A stretch of DNA of 64,000 nt from Hymenoscyphus infarciens (lineage: Eukaryota > Ascomycota > Leotiomycetes > Helotiales > Helotiaceae): positions 49,034 through 113,033 of the forward strand of contig LLCB01000195.1 in NCBI GenBank assembly GCA_001414345.1. The letters run 5' to 3'. Below, piece after piece: positions 32,911 through 44,458 of this stretch. Below the pieces are notes generated by a model. It did not search any database. It saw only the letters and a program-made list of their open reading frames with translations, and was not told the origin of the DNA. Position numbers and translations under genes: made by a program. Numbering within the stretch: position 1 is the first letter of the stretch; each line of letters starts with the position of its first letter.

Positions 32911-34063
32911 GTAAATTATTTTACTTTGGTTGGTAAAGTGTGACTGCATTTGTATTAGGGCTGGTTTGAGAAGGTGGTTTCATTTTCCTGTAGATATAGT
33001 TAGCGCTCTGAAATCTGAACAATTAGACGTTTTCACTTTAAAGGAACTTGACTTTGGCGCTGAACTATATGAACAGATGTTTCAAAATCTCCTTTTACCT
33101 CGTACAAGTTGCTGGCGCACTATAAGTCATTTGTGTTACTGATTGCTTCGGTACGGGATATGCGCGAAGAAACTTGTATATCTATGTTTAGCAACAACCT
33201 CGGATATTAAGCGAGTGTCTACCTCTCGGTGTGGGTGAGAAGGAAGCATGCACACGACACCCTGAGAGGAAACTGGTATTATACCATATAGATCAAGCTT
33301 GTAGCGGATGAAAGACTGAGAGGAAGGGACTCTTTAGAGAACCAGGCAGTACTTGAAATATATTAGCACCAAACCTCGTATCCAAATCTTCTCACGTTCT
33401 ATCTTTTCCTTCAGAGAAATGTGGTTGTATCATTCTCAACAAATCTTCCATAAACAACTGATCCTTTCCTACACACCTCCCCCCTCCAAGGGGTTTTGTT
33501 GTATTTTTTCTGGAGTAGGCTGCATCGAGAAGATTCGGTTTGCTGAATTCGTTCTCCGTGGTGAGTGCTGTGGATGGTGAAGACATGGTACGCAAAGGTC
33601 GGATTTATTGTTTGCGATTGTGCTAGATGTGTGGATGATGAAACTCCACTGCCCTTATATTTAGAAAGAAAAGATGCTAAAAGTTAAACCCTACTATATC
33701 ATTCCCGCAACTGCTAGCAAACCAAAACCAACTGGACAAGGAATGCAGTAAAGCCAGTCATCTTTCCTAAAGTCCATGGTCAAGTATCTTCTGAACAATA
33801 ACTGTAACCCTTACCAAGATAAGTAGGGCGGACGGAGCTGCTGAGAAAGGCTTGCACAAATGACCTAGACTTTGCTGCCAACAAGAGTTTGAGCTCTCTG
33901 GTGTTCGTCAAATGCCTCCCGAATCCTGTTTTTGTCAGAAAGGGGATACCTGCTTTGGGCATAAATCGTAACTTTTAACAGATCATTCCCTCTCCCGAAC
34001 GAACAAAGCACGAGGGTAATAAAAAGCTCTACAACCACACCAGTAGATCAGAAACCAACCACC
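32911..34063. other. Intergenic
   Basis: No gene recognised. Open frames at 32930-33142 and 33353-33595 lack motifs. Confidence 0.4.
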
Positions 34064-35760
34064 CTACCGCTCACCATCCTCATCCCCAACATCCTCCTCA
34101 ATCTCATCCAGCACCGCACCCCTCGAACTCTCCAGATTAAAAGCCTGTCCCACCAACTCATCCGTTAACCTCCTCGTCTCCCATCCCTCTCTCCACCCCC
34201 CAGCATCCTCCACCCATCCCCAAAAGCCACCCGAAAAAGGCGTCCTATAAAGCTCCGTCCAGAAGAAACCCTCCAATCTCTCCTTCAACCCCTGCAACTA
34301 TTCAATCCCGTCAAGCTTACAAAAAGTAGCCAAAACACTCGCAAAGAACCGCCCATTGCCCTTTTCAGAATCCATACCCCTATTCCTACAAGCATGAGAA
34401 TCCAAAGGATTATTTCTGGGTATTGGTTGTAGAGGGTCGAGAGATTAGGTCCCAGACGAGAGACTTGGGAGCGGATGCGTGAAGATAAGAGGTGGAGGAG
34501 GGGAAGACCGCGGACGGAATCCCGGAGGAAGATGATTATGTGGAGGAGGAGGGCGTTAGAGAAGAGGTAGAATATTGAGTTTGTTGGATTTAGAGGTGAG
34601 AGGTGCTGCGATTGAGAAACTAGAATTATCCTTCTTTCGAGAAAATTTAGGGTCTCGGAATAATTTTCGATAGCTAGTTTCTCTGCGCGTCATGCGGAGC
34701 GTTCTTCTTTCACCAAGGAGATTTTTTGGAGTGACGTGAAGATGGATATCGTTTCCTCCGCTAGGTCTGGCAAGGCTGTCAATTTGGAAAGTTTGCTTTT
34801 GTAATACGGCGCTAGGGGGCTGGGGGGAGGTTGGAGGAAGGGGGTGATGGAGAGTTCTGGGAGTGGAAAGCGAGGTGGTGTCGAGAGAAGGAGGGATGCC
34901 CAGTTGTCGACCCTGTTATGGGGATATTCGTAGTTTACTTGGATAGGGAATGGGGGAGAGGTATACCAATTGCCATTGCTTTTGCGAATCCTGTTAGGTT
35001 TTGTATTCCCCCTCGGGTCTTCACCATGGCTTCGAATCATTTCATGTGTATCCTAGCGCCTGCGTGTGTTGCTGCCAAGTTCTAGGATCGTTATTTCAGT
35101 CTAAATATTGAACGCTTAGGGGCTGCTTCTGGTATCCCAAAGTATGGCAAGAAAAAATATGAAAAGTACCAACTTCTAATTGCAACAAACATCCCACAGC
35201 ACAGATGATAGCATCCGTAATCACCAAATTCGATTCATTCAGTCTATCTTTCAACAACCTAATAGTCTCCACCTGATAGAAATAGACTTCCAATCCAATT
35301 TTCTGTTTGTGGAGTAGTGATCGACTGATGGCCGCAATGACAAGGGTAGCTTGGAGGTGAAGAGGGTCTGCCAGCTCCATGGGAAGCCATTTTTCTTGTG
35401 GATGAAGGGTTGCATGGCTATGTCGAACGACTTTCTCAACTGGAAATCGTGATCAGTTCGAGGTCAGGAAACGAATGAGGGGTAGTGGGGCAGAGGAGGG
35501 TAGAATATACGTACAATGAAATATCAAAGATTGCGCATGCTTGCTCGATCCATTCGGAAGAACATTAAAAGGATCCAGTCCCGGATTTCCTAGAGTCGCA
35601 TCTTGAAAAGACCCCTGTATTATATCCTTATCAATGGCCCCAGGTCTTCGTTTCTGTGGTTGATTCCGACGAGCATGCGATCGTATGAGATTACGTACCG
35701 TCCCACCAGGGCGGCCCGTCCCAGATTCGGCAACGAAATGGAGACGCTGGACCAATTACA
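34064..35760 (-). pseudogene. DUF3468 / Fungal_trans_2 regulator, degenerate
   Basis: Exon-like pieces can be joined from 35745 down. The first carries LHFVAESGTGRPGGTVRNLI plus RSHARRN, the Arg-Ser-His motif that opens Zn-cluster-less fungal regulators ('tachykinin family'). The next (35439..35170) carries EKVVRHSHATLHPQEKWLPM and helices typical of DUF3468. The next (from 35059) carries GARIHMK, then a TGA at 35037-35039, then FEAMVKTRGGIQNLTGF. Later pieces (STPPRFPLPE …, FLRDSV …, LKERLEGFFWTELY) follow, with an in-frame TAG near 34305 probably replacing a Trp, and the phase is lost near 34930. Several lesions plus preserved motifs indicate a pseudogene. The first exon and exact start are not resolved. 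Confidence 0.55.
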
Positions 35761-37999
35761 TATAAATCAGCTAGGATTCCGTACATGTACATGAAGGATG
35801 GTGTTTTGTGTAACGCCGGGTAAGGACGAGGACTTACTACTGGTCGATGAGCTACACATATTGCATAAACACGTCAGCTTCCTTTACCCCTCTACCTATT
35901 AAGAAGAGAAGCCGTGAATTATCTCACAAATCGTCGAGGCGAGTTGTCGGTGTTGAACCGTCCCCGCAATCGGTTTCGCCGCTTCTTCCCCAGATTGATC
36001 GACCCGGTGTGGCGGGTTCTTGATCTTTGGCCTGGGTGGCATCCTTACGGGCCCATTGGTAATTGTGGAGTGGTGGGACGAGGGGAAATCGATCGCTCGT
36101 TTTATGGTTCTTGGCCCAGAATAAGGTTGTTTGCCTCTTTGGGATGCTTATTTTGGGAATGAAATGGAGAGTTGTCGCGTTTGTCATCCGCAGGGGTTGA
36201 AATACGACGCTGGGCTGGGATTTGGACGGGAGCTGAAAGCGTATTGGATGGAAGTACGAGGTGCGGAGATATGAAGATATAAAGTGTGAAATCTCAGATA
36301 AGTATTGAACACTTAATATATGAGATAAACCATCTTTTTGGAATAAACTCATGCTGTTTTACCAAGTCTCGATTCTGCTTATGGCTTTCTCTTTCGGGGT
36401 GTTTCTCATTTACAGTTCTCTTCTATCTTTGAAGATTAAAGCAAAGGAGCAGATTTGCATAGACCAGGACCTTATTTGTAGGTTAGGTTGTAAGAACAAG
36501 TAAAATTGGCAACATAATACGCTCCCTACAGAGTCAAGACAATAACGGCAGGTATTGAGAAAGTGTCCAGATTACTTTGAAACAAAAGAACCCGCAGAAT
36601 CATATGAAGATAAACTTGAAACAACAGAATCAAGCAAAGGCACAGAACATCCAACGATAAAGTACGTACTCAGTAAACAACACCAACCAACTGCATCGGC
36701 ACGTAACCGACCTTTCCAAGTTTTCGGGATTGAAGCCGATTCCACAATTGGGGAAGGCGAAGAAGAAGAAAAAAGAAAAAGAAAAGAAAACTCTGACCCT
36801 TGGTGATGTTGACGAGACGGGGAACCCAGCCCTTCGGCATCCAATTGCGGGGTACCTATATGTAAGTCTACCTGCTGAGTACTGAGTACAATCGCAAGAC
36901 GAAAAGAAACGCCAACCATGTACAGTAACATTGATTTATATCCGATTTCTCTCGGGCTTCTTTACATAATGATGGTACGAACAGCCAATGCAAGTTAATA
37001 CATCTTCGGACTTCTAGCAGAGAGGCCTGCAAATTGTATGAATGGCGCCATCGTTTCCGTCTGTGGTGACTATGGGTCACACGGGGTAGCCGCTATTTCC
37101 ATTACGTTTCGCATGGCATGACGCTGCCTTCTCATTCGCTTTCCATGGCGTCTACTTGCTCCAGCCTTCCTCGTAGGCAGAGGTCAGATTGATGCCGAGT
37201 ATCCAGTTGAGATTTGCGACGCATGAAAGAACAACCTTGCTATGCGCAATGATGATGTATTCTAGACGACGATGAAGTCGGTGTGAGGAATCTGGGGTGA
37301 CGGGTGTTTGAATTGTTGGTACCACCATGGCTAATTCCTTCATATAATTGTCGTGCTTTCAAAGGATCTGTGTTGTGTGGTGCAAGATGTAGGTCTATTT
37401 GGTAATGGAATTCTGTGAGTGGATCGCATATTTTGGAGTGGATTTTCTAGGCAAGCAGGCTGTTGCAGGTACAGAGGGGAGGTAGCACCATTACCACATA
37501 ACCATTCAAAAACGTACCGTACTTTTGGACTCGTGCGAAGGAGAATTGTGCTTCCACCTGCACGCATGATGTCTGAAACTATTAATACTATTAATACTTG
37601 GCTGTCGGGTAGGTCTGGGTATGGAGTAAAAAGAGGCGCTTTTTTCTTTCCTTACGCCTTGCAAGACTTTTTTTCTTTTTTTCTTACAGCTACCTACCCC
37701 GCCCCCGCTTCTGATTTTCCCAAGACAACCTAAGAGCAATCACACAAAGAAATCCGATCGACTTCGCACGTCATCTCTAAATCAAGTTACACTACATACT
37801 TCCAGGTTAAATCTGCTCTATTGCAGGTGGATTCACCATTCCCCACAATTTCGAGTAACCTAAATCGACTGTCACTTTCTTTACAGCTCTCACCTCGATC
37901 AACAACTCGACAAACTTTTCACTTCACGGACCCCTCAACAACATCAGAACAGAGAAGAATCTTCGCATAGCTCAAGAAATAAACCACAAAACCAGCAAA
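35761..37999. other. Intergenic
   Basis: 2.2 kb without a recognised gene. A possible first exon of the DUF3468 pseudogene (minus strand near 36050-35930, basic and Pro-rich) cannot be confirmed. A/G-rich low complexity lies near 36755-36790. Confidence 0.4.
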
Positions 38000-38725
38000 A
38001 TGGCAGCCATTCCTAAGGATCTCGCGGAAACCCACCGAAATAGCTCAGACTCTCGAAATGGTCCTCTCTCCCACGGTCGTGGTGGCGCTGGTAAGCCATA
38101 TTCTCTTCAAACCAAATTCCAGCTTCGAACTCCCTGGCTTGCAGTAATGTGCTGCGAACAATGCGCAGATTCTCTGCCAATTTGGAGGTGTCTTTGAGCG
38201 CAAGCAAAGATGCACCTTCGGAGCCCCTCCGATTATTGAAGCTATCAGAATCTATCGCTAACACAGCTTCGTGTAGGAAACATTGGCAGCTCCCCAGCCG
38301 ATTTCGACCCAGTAACCCTCCAAACTCCTACCATCAAGAGCGATGTCTACACCACCGGCCGAGGAGGAAGTGGCAACATGGCGAAGAACACCGATGCAGA
38401 GGCAGCGAGACGCGCTCAGGATGTTGAGAGGTAAGAACTATCTACCCCTCCATTCCATTTCCCTCTTTCAAGCACCAGAAAAACTTGCGCTCGAGTACCC
38501 CGAGCTAACAAACAAAACAGCGCACCACGCAGACAATCCAACTCCTCCTCACACGTCGGTCGCGGCGGTGCAGCCAACGTTTTCAAACCAACCGCTGAAG
38601 ATATCCTGCAAGCACGAAAGGACAACGCGAAATGGGAGAGCGCAGTTGGAGATGATGAGACGACTAGCAAGAACGCGAAGGGATTGGCTGACAAGGGAAA
38701 GGAGTGGTTGTTTGGCAAGAAGTGA
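38000..38725 (+). CDS. DUF3602 (Par32-like) protein
   Basis: Three exons, join(38000..38090,38277..38430,38521..38725), encode 149 aa. The protein is a series of short glycine repeats: HGRGGAGNIGSS, then YTTGRGGSGNM, then HVGRGGAANVF. This is the DUF3602 signature (GRGGxGN(I/M/V)). A basic-acidic tail ends DKGKEWLFGKK. Donors are GTAAGC and GTAAGA, acceptors GTGTAG and AACAG, and all joins are in phase. The yeast member Par32 is a TORC1-regulated inhibitor of ammonium transporters. That role in this organism is inferred only. It is short compared with many homologues but complete. Confidence 0.88.
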
Positions 38726-39502
38726 ACAAGAAACAATCTCAACAGGCTCTTTTTCCTTCCGGCGCGGTCTTCGTATTTGATGGATGGCGGTATTTCATAT
38801 AGGGCTTGCTTGGGATGGATGCTTCTTTTCTCCTGAATTAACCCGGAAATGGGAATGGGGCGTTTTATGGATGGGGTGGGGGTGTTGGCGTTTTTCTGCC
38901 CCTTTACACTTTGCTTTTGCCTGGCTTTCGCGGATGATAGGAGAGTTTAAACTAATAGTTGAAGGGAACATGATACCCTCGTTTACAAGGACTTCTATAT
39001 TACTTTCTAAAAAGAAATCCACCTCTTCTTCCTGTTTTGATTTTGCCAATGTAGAGTTTTCGAGTCTTTTTGTATCTCCGCTGGACACTGAGGGCTTATT
39101 TCAGGGCGGTAGAAGGATCGCTTGAAGGAAGTACGGAAGATTTGAGCATGAAATTCTTTCACTTTTACACTTGTGCTTTCGCAGAACAATCTTTCTGCGA
39201 AAGATCGTTTGAAATTTAGATTAAGAGGATGGTATTTACCTGAGAAGTATCTCCCCAGGTTCAAGAGAACAGCATGGTTTCCTATTTTGCTATCTAGTGA
39301 GTGGTTAGTTTGGCACGGAAGAGTCAGGATTGCCATGCACACTTCTTCATTGGTTATTCCCACCCTAACTTTTCATCCCCTTTACTTTCAAGAGCAAATA
39401 GCTAGAATAAACCATCGCTCGTCTTCCACGAGCCTAAATACAACCCCATAAATCACAGCCCCCAACGCCAAGCAAGAACCGCTTCCCCCCATCCCCTCGC
39501 CC
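38726..39502. other. Convergent intergenic region
   Basis: The 3' sides of DUF3602 and MYND-A face each other here. No gene recognised. Confidence 0.4.
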
Positions 39503-40184
39503 TCACTCTCGTCCATAGTACAACAAATACTCCCTCGCAACTCTCAAATCTCCCAGCTCAACATCCCTATATACCTCTCCCTCCTTCCTAGTAATGACCA
39601 CCGGACCTCTCCACTCATGACCCGCCTTCCCACCCGTGAGCTTCGCCACACACTGATTTACCTCCGATCCATCAAGTGCAAACGTATCTCTCACATAGAT
39701 CCCAACCGTATGGTCGAGCTCGAATTGATGAGTTGGATTCCATAAATGGGTGAGGGGGATGAACAGACGGTTTGGACCGCTGTATTCCTTTGGTGCCGAG
39801 GTAGGACTGGGGAGGAAGTCGTCGAGGTAGAGGACTCCTGTGAGGCCAACAAAGACCCAAATTAACTGGGGGGCTTGCGAGTCGACGGGGAGGAGAATGG
39901 CGCTGGGGGGTGTTAGTGTTTATTTGAGCGGAAAGCGAGAGAGGGTGGAGGAGGGTGGTTCATTCCCCAAATACAATTGTGGATTACAATGGTAGGCACA
40001 CTTACAGTTTAAAGTTGCCCAAGTGTCGGGTTGAGAGCGTAGCAGTGAAGTCCTTGCAGAGCGTCTTGTGGAGGGACCAGTCTTTCTTTTGACAGGCTGG
40101 GCTGCAGTAGAATGTTGAATGACAGGTGCTACATCGCTTCGCACCAGAGGCGTTGCATATCGTGCAGTTAGAGTTGAGTGTCAT
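39503..40184 (-). CDS. MYND zinc-finger protein, paralogue A (intact)
   Basis: Two exons, complement(join(39503..39902,40006..40184)), encode 192 aa. The N-terminal MYND finger is CTICNASGAKRCSTCHSTFY then CSPACQKKDWSLHKTLCKDF: eight zinc ligands in the C-x2-C … C-x2-C … C-x3-C … H-x3-C order. The intron (GTAAGT … CCCCCAG) falls right after the finger and is shared with the paralogue. The C-terminal part (NPTHQFELDHTVGIYVRDTF, then DLRVAREYLLYYG) is a fungus-specific domain of unknown function. MYND fingers bind proline-rich peptides in chromatin and signalling partners. It is head to head with the disrupted paralogue B. Confidence 0.82.
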
Positions 40185-40880
40185 CGTGACAGTTGAGAGA
40201 GTGGAAAGAGTTGTGTTGTAAAGGGGGGAAAAAAGAAGGTCTCCTGGGGAAAAAATGCCTTTAAAGTAGGACGCTGCGAGCTCGCGAGTACTTGCCCACG
40301 GCGTATTTTGGGAAGGAACGCCCCCGCTTGACGGAGAGTACGGGTCCAAAAGGAAGGCAAAGGGTGAATAGTTGAAAATGCTGTTTACCTACTTGGGGCG
40401 TAGGAATAAGGGACCAACCCAGCGAGATTTTGCTCGCACCTGGACCGCTAGATCAGAGCAACGTCGTGTTGTTGATCTCAATGCTGTACTAGATCTGTGG
40501 GGTAGGGGGAGGATTTGCCCAGGATTTTGCTTATTGCTGTGTTGTTGTGAAGTGAAGTGAAGAGGTTGAGATGAAGATGTTGAGAAGTGTCGCTTAGGCG
40601 AGTATGTCAACAACTGAGGGTACCCAGAACGCTCCCACCATACCCAATTCTTTAATCAAGACCCTCTCCAATATCAGTTCTCTGAAGTCAATTAAGCTCT
40701 TACCCCACACCTCCCTCCCAAAAGTGAAACAGTCTCCATTCACCCTTTTGCCCTCGTTTTGAGCTTCAACGAATAGACTCTCTGTGCTCTCGCTAGCGTA
40801 CTTTTAAAATATATAAGGATCTTGTACCAACCTGGAACACAGCTCTTCTCTTTCAACAGCTACCTACCACCTGCTCCACA
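40185..40880. promoter_or_regulatory. Shared divergent promoter of the MYND pair
   Basis: 696 bp between opposing starts. An AAAATATATAAGG TATA-like box at about 40806-40818 lies some 65 bp upstream of paralogue B. No other defined site is seen. Confidence 0.45.
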
Positions 40881-42306
40881 ATGGCAACCCAAACCCCCAA
40901 CTACACCTGCACAATGTGCAATGCCTCTGGCGCAAAACGCTGTGCCACCTGCCTTTCCTCGGCTTATTGCTCCACGGCTTGTCAGAAGAAAGACTGGTCC
41001 CTCCATAAGGCAATTTGCAAGGAATTCACCGACATGCGACCAACTCGCCCATCTCCATCTCTCAAACTGTAAGCGGAATCACATCCTCGAATGGAAGAAC
41101 CGTACTAACAAACCCAGCGCCATCCACCTCCCTTACGACTCCCCAACCCCAAAATTAACCTGGATCAACTGTCCATACAAAGAACACCCAGAAGGAGGCT
41201 TCGAGGGACTAGGTCTGCACAACGAATAAAAGCTAGGAATATATTCAGAATATTCACGATTTTCCACGGATAAAATACCCTTCGAATTATTCAAGAATAA
41301 GGAGCGTTTGGGGGGTGAATAGTAGTCGTTTATTTATGAATATTCTATATTCTCTACCCTTTTAGTATAGTTTCTTACTTATCTAAATATATATAAAAAT
41401 CCCCTAAAATTATCTGCTTTAGTCGCTTTCGTTATCTCGATTAGGTTACGCTAGGGCGTTTCTAGGCTAAAAAGATAGATATCGACGTTAAAAGCTTAGT
41501 TTAAAGGTTACGTATAGGATGTTAGAGAAAGTGGGGTGTTATATAATACCCTTTGTTATAGAAAAAGGGGTATCATATAACATCCTATTCCATATGATAT
41601 AATAAGTAATCTATTAATAATGATTAAAAGTAAGTGATTTAAAGTTTAGTTATGTTTAAATATACGTATAGAAAGGGAGTAAAGTTCAACTTATACGAAC
41701 CCTCTGTGCTAAGACCTAGGGGGCGGATATTAAGCCTAATGAATAGAAACTATTCGTAATATATTCATTTAAGCTCTTATCGCTCGAATAATCGCTCGAA
41801 TACTACATATTTATTCAATATTTATGATGATTAATTAATATTTTATTCATCAATTCGTTGTGCAGACCTACGAGGGACCGGTCGATTACGAATTCCTTGC
41901 CATCCCTAATCAAATTCACATTCCCACTCCATTTCTCCCCTCCAACCTACATCCATATCCCGATTGTCACTTGACAAACAAGAACCTCTTGAGAGGCTTC
42001 GATCTCGATCACACCGTCGACATTGTCTCTCGGAAGTCGGCCATCGATGGCTCAGTACCCAAGGACGGCTCGGTACGCAATCTCTGTGCTGATACGATGA
42101 CCAAGGGAAAGATGATTTATGATTGGAGTGGCCCCCTTATGGTTTTCCGACTACTCGGTACTTCAAGAGGTCCGCGTTTTTACGAGGATGTCAAGGCGGA
42201 GGACTTGAGAGTGGCAATTGATTATCTCCTTTGTTCCAAAGGCCCAAGGGCATATGTGTGCTTGATCTTCGAGGAATTCCTTGTTCTTTCTCGACGTTCC
42301 GGATAA
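40881..42306 (+). pseudogene. MYND zinc-finger protein, paralogue B, split by a MITE in exon 2
   Basis: Exon 1 is 40881..41068 and exon 2 is 41118..42306, interrupted by the element at 41210-41870. The MYND finger CTMCNASGAKRCATCLSSAY, then CSTACQKKDWSLHKAICKEF, and the intron position match paralogue A. Left of the insertion the frame reads YKEHPEGGFEG. Right of it, after one copy of the 8-bp duplication, it resumes as EGPVDYEFLAIPNQIHIPTP and continues through FDLDHTVDIVSRKSAIDGSV and DLRVAIDYLLCS. As it stands, translation runs 6 codons into the element (…LGLHNE) and stops, leaving 78 + 22 aa-scale fragments and no C-terminal domain. Both coding halves are otherwise free of stops, so the insertion is probably recent. 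Confidence 0.85.
41210..41870. mobile_element. 661-bp AT-rich MITE with 18-bp perfect inverted repeats
   Basis: The ends are TAGGTCTGCACAACGAAT (41210-41227) and its exact reverse complement (41853-41870). The flanking direct repeat is CGAGGGAC (41202-41209 and 41871-41878), 8 bp as in hAT elements. There is no transposase. AATATT/GAATATT words are abundant inside both ends. Its termini differ from those of the elements at 31026 and 10107, so it belongs to another MITE family. Confidence 0.88.
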
Positions 42307-42752
42307 TACATCTTACTTCGTTCTGTGGACTTGTGGTTGGCTCTATCTGCTCTAGTCATGGAGCTATCTCATCTGGACAAGTTGAAGGAAGGAAAATAGA
42401 GTGGATTATCACATACAAGCGGAAGCAGAAATAAAGTACATTGCAGAAATCACAAACAACTTGTGTCCAAATCTAGCCCCTGACTTTCAACTGAATCTCA
42501 TTTATTATTCTTTCAAACATCTAAGATTGACCTACTTGCATAGGACTTTCCAGCAAACTTTTCCATTGCCCATCAATATCCAAGATGTCCGTCTATCTAT
42601 CCTGTCCTGTAAAAGTGGGTATCCAGCTATGGTGTTACAAATCATCAGTCGTAAACTCCATTACACACCTAATGAAGCACCCAACATTCCAAGCCTGGAA
42701 ACTATCCAAACTCCACCCACATTCCCTTGGACTCCATTAAAAAGCACAACGC
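42307..42752. other. Convergent intergenic region
   Basis: 446 bp between the ends of MYND-B and the MFS transporter. Nothing recognised. Confidence 0.4.
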
Positions 42753-44458
42753 TCAGAGATACCGGTGAAAATCCGGTTTTCCCAATCTGCGTCTCCATCC
42801 CTCGCCCCAAACCATCAATGCGACGATAGGCAAGAAGAATAGGGTTTGTACAGTGGCAAAGGTAAACCAAGCCCAAAAATAGCCCACCCTGTCGGCAAAT
42901 GGCAAGGCGAAATATCCAACCACGAAACTCAGACCACGGCTTAGATTGAACAAAACACCAGACTCCGGGGTTTGTGGCTTGTAACAATCAGAGATGTAGG
43001 CATAGAGACATGTGCTTGTGATCTGAAGACCAAACACACCTACTCCTAGACCAACTAGTGGAGGAATATAGGTGGTTTTTCCTACCGTAGCGCCAAATAT
43101 TATGAGACCTAAGGGCATGGTGATGGCAGCAAGGGGTAGAAGGTAGAGTCTGAACTCTGGTTTTCGATTTCCTTCGTTTCGGAGTGCCATCTTGTACATG
43201 ACCCAATCACTTGCTCTCCCGGCGAACACCTCTCCTATGATTGATCCGATGGATAGAGAGACTCCGAGACAAGCTCCAATTGGACCTGGCTTAAAATGAT
43301 AGAATTTCGTGTATACGTAGGCCAGACTAATAGCAGGCATCACATTGATAAAAGTCCAGGCCCAGGTATAATACCAGAATGGAAATATGATCGAGGGGTA
43401 CTGAAGCATCTTGAACGATTGGAGGAAGTCGGATGAATGTAGTTTACGGCCTGGTATCATGTTGCCTCGGAAGGAAAAGAGCATGTGCATGTAGGTTCTT
43501 TCGTGGGTTCGATTATTGAGGAATTCGGGATCGCGAGAAAAGAGTGTTTCTGGGAAGAGGAAGAGAGCGACTACGAAGCAGGCTGCGGTTGAAAGTGCGC
43601 CGATATAGTAATCCCATTGCCAACCAGCTGCCTGGCCAAGGAATCCACCGACTGGGTCTTTGTTAGTATGATATACATATATAAGCGAATGCTTGAGGGG
43701 GGTAGCACTCACTCAAAGCAGCAACATGTGCCCCATTCACAACGAAGATGGAATACACGCCGGTCTTCTCGCCTCTCTCATGCAGGAAGAACATGTCACT
43801 CACACACGCTGTCCCCACAGACATCATTCCTCCGAAACCAAATCCACACATCGCTCTTGTGCCCAGGAGCGCATCGAAGTTTGGTGAGGCTCCGGAGCCA
43901 ACGCCGCCGAGAAGAGTAATCAAAATGGCGAGGAGGGTGATGGGCCGACGTCCGTAGTAATTGGTGAGGGGTGTCCAGAAAAATGGCGAGATGCCCCCCA
44001 TGATAATCGCCGTTGTCGTGCTGTACGCAGCGATCTTGGCGTCCACCTTCATTGCTTCACTGAGGAGAACCAGACTAGGATTGACCAAGGCTGCGTTGTA
44101 GGGACCCAGAAATGCCATCATTCCCACCTGAACCAGGACCGTCCATTTTAGCCACGATGGCCAATTCTGCGAAAGACTCCGAGTTAGTTGCAAGTTCTCG
44201 AAGGGGCCTATGATGGCATTGCGCGTTTCGACAATTGGATTGGAGAATACTGACGAGGGGATCGTCCTTGAAGCGACTCGGTTGTGGAACGAGTGGCAGT
44301 CCGTTTGCATCGCGCTTGCAGTCTGCTGGGTTATTGCCGTCTTGTTCCTCAGCGCCTCTGGTATGCTTCTCATTGCTTCCTGCAGTCGAGATGTTCCGTT
44401 CTGGGTCGTTGGCACCAGCAATTGACGCCGTTTTACCGCGCCTGGTGAGGTCGTCCAT
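42753..44458 (-). CDS. Major facilitator superfamily (MFS) transporter
   Basis: Three exons, complement(join(42753..43657,43713..44166,44255..44458)), encode 520 aa with about 12 membrane segments. The hydrophilic N-terminus begins MDDLTRRGKTASIAG and leads to NGLPLVPQPSRFKDDPL|NWPSWLKW, a very common entry to TM1 in fungal drug:H+ antiporter-type MFS proteins. That conserved join is why the start at 44458 and the GTCAGT/TTTCGCAG intron were preferred over the long upstream open frame. Motif A appears as TNYYGRRPI. FFLHERGEKTGVYSIFVVNG follows TM4-5, and GEVFAGRASDW lies in the second half. It ends …LGKPDFHRYL. The substrate cannot be read from sequence. No biosynthetic neighbours. Confidence 0.88.
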
